From NCBI RefSeq assembly GCF_000300815.1, contig NZ_AMRX01000007.1, positions 434,001-498,000 on the forward strand: a DNA stretch of 64,000 bases. The letters are read 5' to 3'. The stretch's first letter is position 1. Every line of letters begins with the position of its first letter. This document shows positions 47,503 to 56,438 of this stretch, piece after piece. Source of the stretch: Gayadomonas joobiniege G7. Lineage in GTDB: Bacteria > Pseudomonadota > Gammaproteobacteria > Enterobacterales > Alteromonadaceae. Position numbers and translations under genes: made by a program. The notes beneath the pieces are model-generated. The model worked only from the letters and a program-made list of their open reading frames with translations. It was not told the origin of the DNA and did not search any database.

Positions 47503-47541
47503 AAAATAACAAACATGCCGCCATCAAGTATTTATGGCGGC
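47503..47541 (-). terminator. terminator for the MATE-uvrB-PerM operon
   Basis: GCCGCCAT (47517-47524) and ATGGCGGC (47534-47541) form eight pairs around a nine-base loop. On the minus strand a T-rich stretch follows. It lies 45 bp after the PerM stop. Confidence 0.6.
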
Positions 47542-47585
47542 TACGAATGAAAGGCAAAGGCGTATTGTTAGGTAAACCTCATAGG

Positions 47586-48698
47586 TTATTTTTCAATTAT
47601 AATCTCTTCGCTTTCAACCCGCTCACTGCCGGGCCATGCGTTAATCACAGCTTTAACTAAAGTCGCCAGAGGAATGGCAAAAAAGACGCCCCAAAATCCC
47701 CAAATACCGCCAAAAAAGAGTACAGCAACAATGATAAAAACGGGATGAAGATTAACCGCTTGTGAAAATAATAATGGCACTAATAAGTTACCATCCAGCG
47801 CTTGGATAACACCATAGACTATCATGACATACCAAAACTCAGGCGTGATCCCCCACTGAAACAAAGCGACGATGGCCACTGGAATAGTGATCACTGCAGC
47901 GCCAATATAAGGGATTAAAACCGAAAGCCCTACGCCGACACCAAGCAGCACAGCATATCTTAAATCGAGCAGCAAAAACGCCACGATCGACACACCACCA
48001 ACAATTAAAATTTCGATGACTTTACCTTGAATATAATTGCCAATTTGTTGGTTCATCTCACCCCAAACCCGATTCGCTAACTTTCGTTTGCGGGGTAAAA
48101 ATCTTAAGATCTGAGCCAATAGCTTTTCTTTATCCAATAACATAAAAAAGACTAATAGCGGTACCAGCACCAAATAAATAAGCAAAGTGACTAAGGTTAC
48201 CAGTGAATTTAATGACGCACTAACTAAACCTTTACCTGTGGTCACAAATTGGTTGCGCAAAGAGTCACTGATATTTTTAACTTGTTCAGGGTTGATCACA
48301 CCTTGATATTCTTCCGGTAAAGTTAATAAATAATTTTGACCTTCTTGAATAATATTTGGTATTTCAGTAATCAAATTAGTCAATTGTTGCCAAATATTAG
48401 GGATCAAACCTATCAACAAGGTAATGGATAAAAAGAAAAATAAAATAATGACAGCAACCACTGAGATACTACGGCGCACGCCAATGGCACGGAGTTTTTC
48501 AACGGGCCATTCTAATAAATACGCTAATACCAAAGAGACAATCACAGGTGCCAAAATGTCACCTAAAAAAATGACAAAAGCGAATAAAAAACACAAAATA
48601 AGGGCTAGGGTAACTGCATCGGGATCCGAAAAACGTCGATAATACCACCGACTGATAACTTCAAGCACAGCTTCTCTCCTTTTAAAAAACTCTATCAT
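47586..48698 (-). CDS. AI-2E/PerM family inner-membrane permease
   Basis: A 370-residue polytopic protein of the AI-2E transporter (PerM, YdgG/TqsA) superfamily. About seven to eight membrane helices are visible, with the conserved middle region [21 protein letters not shown] and the C-terminal [21 protein letters not shown]. Members include an AI-2 exporter and sodium/proton antiporters, so the substrate is not fixed. Its start overlaps the uvrB stop by four bases, showing tight coupling. Confidence 0.87.
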   Translation of the reverse strand: MIEFFKRREAVLEVISRWYYRRFSDPDAVTLALILCFLFAFVIFLGDILAPVIVSLVLAYLLEWPVEKLRAIGVRRSISVVAVIILFFFLSITLLIGLIPNIWQQLTNLITEIPNIIQEGQNYLLTLPEEYQGVINPEQVKNISDSLRNQFVTTGKGLVSASLNSLVTLVTLLIYLVLVPLLVFFMLLDKEKLLAQILRFLPRKRKLANRVWGEMNQQIGNYIQGKVIEILIVGGVSIVAFLLLDLRYAVLLGVGVGLSVLIPYIGAAVITIPVAIVALFQWGITPEFWYVMIVYGVIQALDGNLLVPLLFSQAVNLHPVFIIVAVLFFGGIWGFWGVFFAIPLATLVKAVINAWPGSERVESEEIIIEK

Positions 48699-50713
48699 GA
48701 GCTTTGTATCATTAATTGTTGTAGTTCATTTATCTCGTCACGTAAACTAGCGGCCTGCTCAAACTCTAGATTTTTAGCATGTTCAAACATCTGTTTTTCT
48801 AATGTTTGAATTTGTTTTGCAATGTCTTCACTGCGCGCAACTTTATACCGGGTCTTTTTATCTGCTACTTTATGTAGACGAATTTTACCGTCGGCCGCCT
48901 GGTCTTGGTAACCCAAGTCCATTACATCTGTGATTTTTTTATTCAATGCTTGTGGCGTGATCCCCAAAGCCTGATTATGTGCCATTTGTTTTTCCCGCCG
49001 CCGCGCCGTTTCGTCCATTGCTTTTTGCATTGATTTAGTGACACGATCAGCATACAAAATCGCTTTACCATTTAAATTCCTCGCCGCGCGACCTATTGTT
49101 TGGATCAGCGAACGTTCAGCACGTAAAAACCCCTCTTTGTCCGCATCTAAAATAGCAACTAAAGACACTTCTGGCATATCTAAACCCTCTCGGAGTAAGT
49201 TAATACCAACTAACACATCAAATTCGCCGAGTCTAAGATCGCGAATAATTTCCATACGTTCAACCGTGTCTATATCTGAATGCAGATAACGCACTTTAAT
49301 GTCGTGCTCGTTTAGATAGTCAGTTAAATCCTCTGCCATTCGTTTAGTCAAAGTGGTTGCTAAAACTCGCTCGCCTGCGGCTATGCGTTTGCGTGCTTCA
49401 GACATCAAATCATCCACTTGAGTAGCAACCGGCCTCACCTCAATTTCTGGATCTAACAAACCTGTCGGACGCACCACCTGCTCAGCAATATCAGATCCAG
49501 ATTTGTCTAATTCGTATGGGCCTGGCGTTGCAGAAATATAAATGCTTTGAGTTGCAATAGACTCAAATTCATTAAACTTCAGGGGTCTGTTATCTAAAGC
49601 GGATGGCAAACGAAAACCGTATTCAACTAAGTTTTCTTTGCGCGCTCTATCGCCTTTGTACATGGCCCCAATTTGCGGCACAGTGACATGTGATTCATCG
49701 ATCATCATAATGCCGTTCTCAGGCAGATAATCAAGTAAGGTTGGCGGTGCCTCACCTATCCCGCGACCCGATAAATAACGAGAATAATTTTCTATGCCTG
49801 AGCAGTAGCCTAACTCTAACATCATTTCTAGATCGTACTGGGTACGCTGGCGCAACCTCTGCTCTTCAACTAATTTACCAGCCGCCAGCAAATCCTGACA
49901 GCGCTGTGTGAGTTCTTTTTTTATTTCTTCTATTGCTTCAAGTATTTTTTCTCTTGGGGTGACATAGTGAGTTTTAGGATAGATAGTAGTGCGAATTAAA
50001 TGCTGAAAAATTTCTCCGGTTAATGGATCAAACTCACTGATGCGTTCAATTTCTTCATCAAATAATTCAACACGAATCGCTTCTTTTTCTGAGTCGGCTG
50101 GAAAAATATCAATGACATCTCCTCTAACTCGGTAAGTACCGCGAGCAAACTCCATATCATTGCGGGTATATTGCATCTCGGCCAAACGGCGTAATATATC
50201 CCTTTGATCAACTAAATCACCCTGTTTTAAATGCAATAACATCTGCATATACGATTGCGGATCCCCTAAGCCATATATGGCTGAAACCGACGCCACTATA
50301 ACGACATCAGGACGTTCTAATAAAGCTTTGGTTGCCGATAAACGCATTTGCTCAATGTGTTCATTGATCGAAGCGTCTTTTTCAATAAAAGTATCGGTTG
50401 AAGGTACATAAGCTTCTGGTTGATAATAATCATAATAAGAAACAAAATATTCAACCGCGTTAGTCGGGAAAAAGGCTTTCATTTCACCGTATAGTTGCGC
50501 TGCCAGAGTTTTATTGGGTGCCATTATGATGGTGGGTCGCCCCAACTGCTGAATGACATTCGCCATCGTAAAAGTTTTACCTGAACCAGTCACACCTAAT
50601 AAGGTTTGATGCGCTAAACCATCTTCAATGCCTGTCACAAGTTGTTTTATCGCAGTCGGTTGATCCCCGGCTGGAGTATAATCAGAGGATAATGTAAAAC
50701 TTGGTGTAGCCAT
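48695..50713 (-). CDS. uvrB: excinuclease ABC subunit B
   Basis: Damage-verifying helicase-like subunit of nucleotide excision repair. The protein is 672 residues, normal. Walker [11 protein letters not shown] lies at about 39, the beta-hairpin region [12 protein letters not shown] near 93, and helicase motifs including QTIGRAARN near 540. The C-terminal UVR domain (about 630-668) binds UvrC. GGAG precedes the start. It overlaps the genes on both sides. No LexA-box match was seen upstream of it or of the MATE gene. Confidence 0.97.
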   Translation of the reverse strand: MATPSFTLSSDYTPAGDQPTAIKQLVTGIEDGLAHQTLLGVTGSGKTFTMANVIQQLGRPTIIMAPNKTLAAQLYGEMKAFFPTNAVEYFVSYYDYYQPEAYVPSTDTFIEKDASINEHIEQMRLSATKALLERPDVVIVASVSAIYGLGDPQSYMQMLLHLKQGDLVDQRDILRRLAEMQYTRNDMEFARGTYRVRGDVIDIFPADSEKEAIRVELFDEEIERISEFDPLTGEIFQHLIRTTIYPKTHYVTPREKILEAIEEIKKELTQRCQDLLAAGKLVEEQRLRQRTQYDLEMMLELGYCSGIENYSRYLSGRGIGEAPPTLLDYLPENGIMMIDESHVTVPQIGAMYKGDRARKENLVEYGFRLPSALDNRPLKFNEFESIATQSIYISATPGPYELDKSGSDIAEQVVRPTGLLDPEIEVRPVATQVDDLMSEARKRIAAGERVLATTLTKRMAEDLTDYLNEHDIKVRYLHSDIDTVERMEIIRDLRLGEFDVLVGINLLREGLDMPEVSLVAILDADKEGFLRAERSLIQTIGRAARNLNGKAILYADRVTKSMQKAMDETARRREKQMAHNQALGITPQALNKKITDVMDLGYQDQAADGKIRLHKVADKKTRYKVARSEDIAKQIQTLEKQMFEHAKNLEFEQAASLRDEINELQQLMIQSS

Positions 50714-52050
50714 TACGACTCCTTAACACGCTGAAAAACCGAATATGAAAGTAGGCTCATTATAAAATTACCAAGAACACAACCGGCGAACAATCCGATA
50801 ATGCCAAACAGCTCTCCGCCAATATAAGCACAAGGGACATAACAAACAAATAACCGAATAAAACTAAGCAATAATGCTCGGTTTGGTAAATGCAATGCAT
50901 TAAAAGATGAATTTGTAAGGATCACAATACCTTGCACACCATAACCTAAAGGCACTATCCACAAAAACATTTTAATTAAATAGGTTACCTCTGGTTCACT
51001 CGCAAAAGCCATAGCAATCAAAGGTGCAAGTGCGGCTAAACATAAATAAATAAAAAACTGCCAGGCCAATACAAAACGACAGCATATTTTATACGCATCA
51101 CGCACTCTTTGATAAAATCCTGCGCCCTGGTTTTGGCTAATGAATGGCGGCAACGTCATGGATAAAGACAGTACCACCAAACTCGCAATGCTCTCAAGGC
51201 GTTGCCCAACACCGAATGCCGCCACTGCTTCTTTACCATAATTGGCCACTATCGCCGTTAATATGGCCATTGCTAATGGCGTTAACATATTAGCCCCTGC
51301 CGCTGGCAGCGCAATTGTTAAGATTTTTTTCGCTGCACTTTTGAATCGCGCGAATACAGGCAAATAAAGGTGCATTAAACCACGGCGGATACTCAGGGTA
51401 TATACAATGATTATAGAACCACAGATCCATGCCAGTAAGGTAGCAATAGCTGCACCTTGAATCCCCATCGCAGGAATAGGACCGAAGCCAAAAATAAACA
51501 TAGGGTCTAAAATGGCATTAATTGCACCACCCGCGCCCATAATTAAACTAGGTGTTTTAGTATCTCCTGAAGCACGTAACACCGAATTGCCAACCATAGG
51601 CAAAACTAAAAACACCGAACTGAAATACCACAGTGACATATAGTCATTGATATGTTTTAAGATGATGTCATTACTACCCAGTAGCTTAAAAATAGGTTCA
51701 ATAAAAATTAATCCGAGTGACGACAGCAAACTTACTAAAATGAGCGAAACAAATAGTGCTGTGGTGGCTTGATCGCGGGCTAAACTTTCATCCCCCGACC
51801 CTAAACTGCGCGCAATAACAGCTGACGTGCCTATCCCTAGACCAATAATCAGGCTAATAACGGTAAAAGTAACCGGAAAAGTAAAACTGATTGCAGCTAA
51901 TTCATTTGTTCCTAGTAATCCAATAAAAAAAGTATCAATTAAATTAAACGACATTAACGCGATCATGCCCATTGCCATAGGCACTGTCATACTTTTTAGC
52001 GTCGCCGCGATAGGTTTATTTAATAAATCTCGTTTTTTGTCTGCAGACAC
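50713..52050 (-). CDS. MATE family efflux transporter
   Basis: A 445-residue inner-membrane protein with about twelve helices in two similar halves, typical of multidrug and toxin extrusion carriers driven by sodium or protons. The N-terminal [17 protein letters not shown] and the following [13 protein letters not shown] are family-like. It is the first gene of MATE-uvrB-PerM, and its stop overlaps the uvrB start. The substrate is unknown. Confidence 0.9.
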   Translation of the reverse strand: MSADKKRDLLNKPIAATLKSMTVPMAMGMIALMSFNLIDTFFIGLLGTNELAAISFTFPVTFTVISLIIGLGIGTSAVIARSLGSGDESLARDQATTALFVSLILVSLLSSLGLIFIEPIFKLLGSNDIILKHINDYMSLWYFSSVFLVLPMVGNSVLRASGDTKTPSLIMGAGGAINAILDPMFIFGFGPIPAMGIQGAAIATLLAWICGSIIIVYTLSIRRGLMHLYLPVFARFKSAAKKILTIALPAAGANMLTPLAMAILTAIVANYGKEAVAAFGVGQRLESIASLVVLSLSMTLPPFISQNQGAGFYQRVRDAYKICCRFVLAWQFFIYLCLAALAPLIAMAFASEPEVTYLIKMFLWIVPLGYGVQGIVILTNSSFNALHLPNRALLLSFIRLFVCYVPCAYIGGELFGIIGLFAGCVLGNFIMSLLSYSVFQRVKES

Positions 52051-52487
52051 TTTCCAATCTCTTTGATAGGCTTTAATAAAACTTGTCTAGTCTACGTTAT
52101 CCACTAGTAAAGGGCGAGCCAAGCTCGAAATTTTTATATAAATGCAGCTTTGATCAAAAAATCATCCTCAACACTCTAAAAAGGATGTAAACCCGTGATC
52201 GTAAGAAATTAAAAAGATGTTAAAAAACACAGTATATCGAATACTACAAATCGTAATAAATTTCGTTTTGCAATCAAAAAAAGTAAAAAAATTGGCTTGA
52301 CAGAATCACTATATGCACAATTAGTTTTACTTGTTTGCAAATTTGCCAAGATCATCAGACCATCCCAACAAGATCTAGCAAAAAAAACATAAGCAAATGA
52401 TTTTAAAAGAGAATAAAAAATTATTACGATTTTTTGAAAATCAGTATTGACATAGAAAAGACGCGGCTTAGCGCCGGATTTTCCGCT

Positions 52488-52522
52488 TTATTCACATACT
52501 TATCCACAGATAGAGTGGATAA
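52488..52522. promoter_or_regulatory. cluster of three DnaA-box matches
   Basis: TTATTCACA (52488-52496) and TTATCCACA (52500-52508) both fit the consensus TTATNCACA exactly and lie in direct orientation three bases apart. AGTGGATAA (52514-52522) is an inverted copy with one mismatch. All three lie within 35 bp of non-coding DNA. Confidence 0.55.
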
Positions 52523-52756
52523 CCTCTGCAAAGCCAAATAAACTCGGGCCTGCAACGAAATTGATTACTTTTTTATCACATCCCAAAGCAGATGGAGGCG
52601 TCTAGTTTTTGACCGCAGTTTTTTAAAAATGATCATCACCTAGCTTCAACAGCCAAGCTAAACCATGAAAAAGTCCCCTGCACCCTTCAAAACCTACTTA
52701 TTATGGACAAAAATCGGCCAATCAAAAAAATATCTTAAATTTTGTAAAAAACTTTG

Positions 52757-52785
52757 TTGACAGCCAGCCCGACTATCATTAAGAT
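52757..52785 (+). promoter_or_regulatory. sigma-70 promoter for the tRNA-Asn pair
   Basis: TTGACA (52757-52762), 17 bases, TAAGAT (52780-52785), then a GC-rich discriminator GCGCCCCC. A perfect -35 and a GC-rich discriminator are typical of stringently controlled stable-RNA promoters. It lies 24 bp before the first tRNA. Confidence 0.75.
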
Positions 52786-52809
52786 GCGCCCCCGTTGAGA
52801 CGATGATAT

Positions 52810-52886
52810 TCCCCCTTAGCTCAGTTGGTTAGAGCGACGGACTGTTAATCCGCAGGTCCCCCGTTCGAGTCGGGGAGGGGGAGCCA
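52810..52886 (+). tRNA. tRNA-Asn (anticodon GTT), copy 1
   Basis: A 77-base cloverleaf with encoded CCA. The acceptor stem TCCCCCT pairs with AGGGGGA, the anticodon GTT is at 52844-52846 in CTGTTAA, and the T loop is GTTCGAGTC. GTT decodes Asn AAC/AAU. Confidence 0.97.
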
Positions 52887-52916
52887 ATATGATTGTTTGA
52901 TGTTTATTATGTATGT

Positions 52917-52993
52917 TCCCCCTTAGCTCAGTTGGTTAGAGCGACGGACTGTTAATCCGCAGGTCCCCCGTTCGAGTCGGGGAGGGGGAGCCA
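52917..52993 (+). tRNA. tRNA-Asn (anticodon GTT), copy 2
   Basis: Identical over all 77 bases to the copy at 52810, 30 bp downstream and presumably on the same transcript. CCA is encoded. The perfect identity points to recent duplication or gene conversion. Confidence 0.97.
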
Positions 52994-53240
52994 AACATAA
53001 TAAAAAGCCCTCTTCCAGACGGTATACTCTCCGAGCAATCTGCTTTATTCCATTTTTATTCTCCTGTTTATCTTTTGTGCTAAACTAATTATCGACCAGT
53101 GAGTTCATTCAGTTCCTCGCTATAGCTTTTTTTATGCAGTCCTGCGACAATAAGCGTATTAATGCCCGAATCCGCTGTTCATCTGGCTTATATTATACTC
53201 ACTCTGGAAGCTGTATCATTGAAGGAGCACAAAAACACCT

Positions 53241-55169
53241 ATGAGCATGTTTAGAAGATTTTTAGTAAAAAACTTAATCGCATTTTTAGTTTTATTTATT
53301 GTTTTGATTTATGCGAGCGCTAAAGCTTTTTTACAATATACAGAAGCGTTAAATACCCAACACCAAAGCGCCTTAGCCGTGTTATTAGCTGATAATAACC
53401 TTAGCTCTAAACAATTTATTAAAAGTATAAAAAATAGCTTTGATTACGCGACTTTAAAAGTTGAATCAGTGAACTTAAATAACGATGTTCAATATGGTTT
53501 TGAAAAACCCCAAGTGAACGGCACACTGACCGGCACTCTGTTAGATTCAATCAAAACTCAGAATCAGTTATATGAAGTAGAAAATGCAAAACAAGATCTT
53601 CGCATACGCTTTGTATTGGCCAGCGAAAAAGAATATCTTTTATTTGATAAACTTGTCCGTAGCATTTTATTGGTAGCACTAGTTTTTGCATTATTGATTA
53701 CCATCGCCGATCGGCTAGTTTTAAAACGTGTCCTGCTAAAAAATGTCAATTGGATTGTTGCTAAATTAAGGATGCAAACAAACGAAAACGATGATCTAAT
53801 CGACAGTGCCAAAAAAATGCTGCCAAAAGAGTTTGCCCGTTTAGTTGTCAAACTGGATGAAATTCGTGAAGAGGTAAAAGAAACTATCCGCGAGTGGAAA
53901 GTTTCTGCCGAAAACTACCAGCTAGAAGCGACCCGAGACAACCTGACTGGACTTCCTAACAGAGCTAGCTTTTTACGTGTTATGGAGCAGTCATTAACTG
54001 ACGGGGATAGTCAGTTTGGCGTTTTAGCAATCTGTCGCGCCACCGAACTACAGCATATTAATAAAGTCAAAGGCTATGATGCTGGCGACCAATATATTAA
54101 AGATGTAGGTTTAGCAATCGAACGTGTTGGTAACAACTATCAAAACGTTAAATTATTCCGTCTAAACGGCTCAGATTTTGCGCTCATAGTGCCTAATATT
54201 ACGATCAAAGAATCAGAAAAACTTGCACAGAATTTATTTGCACGCTTCACCGAATTACAAAAAATGATCGAGAGCAATGGTATTGCCTATACAGGGATAG
54301 TCTCTTACAAATCAGGTCAAGAATTAACTGAGATTTTGGCGTTAGCTGATACTGGCATTAGTATGGCACAAACCAAAAATACCAATGGCTGGCATATCCA
54401 AAATGATAAATCTGTGTTGAATAATGTCAGCGCTAGATACGGAAATCAAAATTGGAAAATCGTTATCGACGATGTTATCGAAAACCAAAATGTGCGCCTG
54501 TTCCACCAACCCGTGCAGCCGGCTGGCCGCAGCAATAAAATGTATTCAGAAATCCTGGCTCGTTTTACCAACCTCGAAGGTGATCTGCTACCAACAGGTT
54601 CGTTTGTCGCTATGGCCGAAAAAATCGATAAAATCATCGATTTAGATAAGCTCATCATTGAAGCAACAATTGAAACCATTCATAAAAAGAACCTGCAAAG
54701 CCAATCGTTTGGTATTAATATTACCGCGCGCTCGGCACATGATGAAAAATTTTGCATTTGGTTAGAGCGGCGATTGTTAAGAGACTCTTTTATTGCGACC
54801 CGACTGGTTTTTGAAATCGCCGAATTTGGCATGCAGCAAAACTTGCCTGCGTCGCAGCGTTTTATAAAAATGTTACACAGAGCAGGCTCTCGAGTGACAG
54901 TTGAACGTTTTGGAGCGGGTTTTACCTCGTTTAAGTTTTTCCGCGACATTAAACCTGACTTTATCAAAATTGACGGCAGTTATAGCCGTAAAATCGATGA
55001 TGATAAAACCAACCAGTACTTTTTGCGTGTGATTGTTGATTTAGCGCACCGGCTCGGCGTGTCTGTCATCGCAGAAAGTGTTGAAACTCAAGAAGAAAAA
55101 CATATGCTCGAGCAATTATTGGTAGATGGCACGCAAGGTTATTTTATTAGTAAGCCAAGCGAACTCTAA
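53241..55169 (+). CDS. degenerate GGDEF-EAL membrane protein, CsrD-like
   Basis: A 642-residue inner-membrane protein with membrane helices at about 10-28 and 139-157 and a periplasmic part between. A helical linker, a GGDEF domain (about 235-390) and an EAL domain (about 400-640) follow. The GGDEF signature is NGSDF (309-313), and the EAL signature is EIL (437-439). The catalytic DDFGTG loop reads ERFGAG (555-560). Neither cyclase nor phosphodiesterase activity is expected. Length, topology and double degeneracy resemble CsrD/MshH, which promotes CsrB/C RNA decay, but orthology is unproven. GAAGGAG lies upstream. Confidence 0.8.
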   Translation: MSMFRRFLVKNLIAFLVLFIVLIYASAKAFLQYTEALNTQHQSALAVLLADNNLSSKQFIKSIKNSFDYATLKVESVNLNNDVQYGFEKPQVNGTLTGTLLDSIKTQNQLYEVENAKQDLRIRFVLASEKEYLLFDKLVRSILLVALVFALLITIADRLVLKRVLLKNVNWIVAKLRMQTNENDDLIDSAKKMLPKEFARLVVKLDEIREEVKETIREWKVSAENYQLEATRDNLTGLPNRASFLRVMEQSLTDGDSQFGVLAICRATELQHINKVKGYDAGDQYIKDVGLAIERVGNNYQNVKLFRLNGSDFALIVPNITIKESEKLAQNLFARFTELQKMIESNGIAYTGIVSYKSGQELTEILALADTGISMAQTKNTNGWHIQNDKSVLNNVSARYGNQNWKIVIDDVIENQNVRLFHQPVQPAGRSNKMYSEILARFTNLEGDLLPTGSFVAMAEKIDKIIDLDKLIIEATIETIHKKNLQSQSFGINITARSAHDEKFCIWLERRLLRDSFIATRLVFEIAEFGMQQNLPASQRFIKMLHRAGSRVTVERFGAGFTSFKFFRDIKPDFIKIDGSYSRKIDDDKTNQYFLRVIVDLAHRLGVSVIAESVETQEEKHMLEQLLVDGTQGYFISKPSEL

Positions 55170-55224
55170 ACCAATAAAAAAACCATATCGATGGTAAGTT
55201 GTTAAATCTTCCTTTAGGCCTCAT

Positions 55225-55253
55225 AATACGCCCTGTTTTCTGGGCGTATTTAT
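55225..55253 (+). terminator. terminator after the GGDEF-EAL gene
   Basis: AATACGCCC and GGGCGTATT flank an eight-base T-rich loop, with a short T tail. It lies about 55 bp after the stop and just before rsxA, separating the two units. Confidence 0.75.
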
Positions 55254-55277
55254 CAATTATCAAGCTGACAACTCGCA

Positions 55278-55859
55278 ATGACTGACTATTTTTTACTGTT
55301 TATCGCAACAGTACTCGTAAATAATTTTGTACTGGTAAAATTTCTTGGGCTGTGCCCTTTTATGGGGGTGTCAGGTAAAGTGGAAACTGCAGTCGGAATG
55401 GCACTTGCAACCACATTCGTTTTAACACTGGCTTCGGTCGCAAGCTATTTATTAAATAAATACTTGTTAGAGCCACTCTCGCTTGAATTTTTACGAACCA
55501 TAGGGTTTATTTTGGTCATTGCCGTGGTTGTGCAATTTACCGAAATGGTTGTGCATAAAACCAGCCCATCGCTGTACCGGCTTTTAGGGATATTTTTACC
55601 CCTTATCACGACAAACTGCGCAGTATTGGGCGTTGCGCTTTTAAACCTAAACGAAGACCATAACTTGATTCAATCGGCTGTTTATGGCTTTTCAGCAGCG
55701 GCAGGGTTTTCGTTGGTTTTAATATTATTTTCTGCAATGCGCGAGCGGTTAGCGGCAGCTGATGTGCCAAAAGCTTTCTCCGGTTCGGCTATTGCTATGG
55801 TGACCGCAGGTTTGATGTCTTTAGCATTTTTAGGATTTACAGGTTTAATTAAATTGTGA
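55278..55859 (+). CDS. rsxA: Rsx/Rnf electron transport complex subunit A
   Basis: Integral inner-membrane subunit of the ion-translocating Rsx/Rnf complex. The protein is 193 residues with six helices and the conserved [12 protein letters not shown] and [14 protein letters not shown] motifs. It is the first of rsxABCDGE, and its stop overlaps the GTG start of rsxB by one codon position. Its paralogue rsxE is at 60221. Confidence 0.96.
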   Translation: MTDYFLLFIATVLVNNFVLVKFLGLCPFMGVSGKVETAVGMALATTFVLTLASVASYLLNKYLLEPLSLEFLRTIGFILVIAVVVQFTEMVVHKTSPSLYRLLGIFLPLITTNCAVLGVALLNLNEDHNLIQSAVYGFSAAAGFSLVLILFSAMRERLAAADVPKAFSGSAIAMVTAGLMSLAFLGFTGLIKL

Positions 55860-56422
55860 ATATTGTTTTATATTCAATTTTAGTACTTGGGGTACTTGCA
55901 CTGATTTTTGGCGCTCTCTTAGGTTATGCCAAAATTAAATTTAAGGTAGAAAGTGACCCCTTAGTTGATCAAATTGACGAGATTCTACCACAAACTCAAT
56001 GTGGTCAATGTGGTTATCCTGGCTGTCGCCCTTATGCTGAAGCGATTGCCAACGGCGATGATATCAATAAGTGCCCACCGGGTGGCGATGCAACCATAAA
56101 AAAGCTATCCGACTTGGTCGGTGTTGAAGCCAAACCACTTGCCGGCACAGAAGAAGGTGAGCAGACCGAACCTGTAAAAAAGGTCGCATATATTCGCGAA
56201 GACGAATGCATAGGCTGCACTAAATGTATTCAGGCTTGTCCTGTAGACGCCATTTTAGGGGCCGCGCGACACATGCATACCGTCATTGAAGATGAATGTA
56301 CTGGCTGTGATTTATGTGTTGAACCCTGCCCTGTTGACTGTATTGATATGCTACCAGTCAAAACCCGCCCAGATAATTGGCGCTGGCAACTGCAATCCAT
56401 TCCAGTGCAGCAAATAGATTAA
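55856..56422 (+). CDS. rsxB: Rsx/Rnf electron transport complex subunit B (Fe-S protein)
   Basis: Membrane-anchored ferredoxin-like subunit. The protein is 188 residues from a GTG start: an N-terminal membrane helix (about 4-26), an Fe-S module with CGQCGYPGC (about 48) and two 4Fe-4S motifs [12 protein letters not shown] (about 115) and [12 protein letters not shown] (about 145). It carries electrons between RsxC and the membrane part. Confidence 0.96.
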   Translation: MNIVLYSILVLGVLALIFGALLGYAKIKFKVESDPLVDQIDEILPQTQCGQCGYPGCRPYAEAIANGDDINKCPPGGDATIKKLSDLVGVEAKPLAGTEEGEQTEPVKKVAYIREDECIGCTKCIQACPVDAILGAARHMHTVIEDECTGCDLCVEPCPVDCIDMLPVKTRPDNWRWQLQSIPVQQID

Positions 56423-56438
56423 ATTGATTGGGGTTAGT

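Larger units (their letters stand above)
47180..47585. other. 406-bp gap between the TonB receptor and the PerM gene
   Basis: It holds the upstream region of the TonB receptor, with a perfect palindrome at 47282-47304, and a terminator-like hairpin at 47517-47541 serving the opposite operon. No convincing gene is present; the small plus-strand frames lack ribosome-binding sites. Confidence 0.7.
52051..52809. other. 759-bp non-coding region between the MATE gene and tRNA-Asn
   Basis: AT-rich with no supported gene. It holds a short hairpin CGAGC-CAA-GCTCG near 52109, a cluster of three DnaA-box matches at 52488-52522 and the tRNA-Asn promoter near its right end. A 27-codon frame at 52217-52300 lacks a ribosome-binding site. 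Confidence 0.75.

Noticed and set aside
52217-52300. 27-codon frame beginning Met-Leu-Lys in the gap before tRNA-Asn
   Set aside because: No ribosome-binding site, low-complexity A/T-rich composition, and no recognisable features.
52810-52993. Tandem tRNA-Asn as an integration site of a mobile element
   Set aside because: No integrase gene, no truncated tRNA copy or foreign genes follow; both copies are complete.
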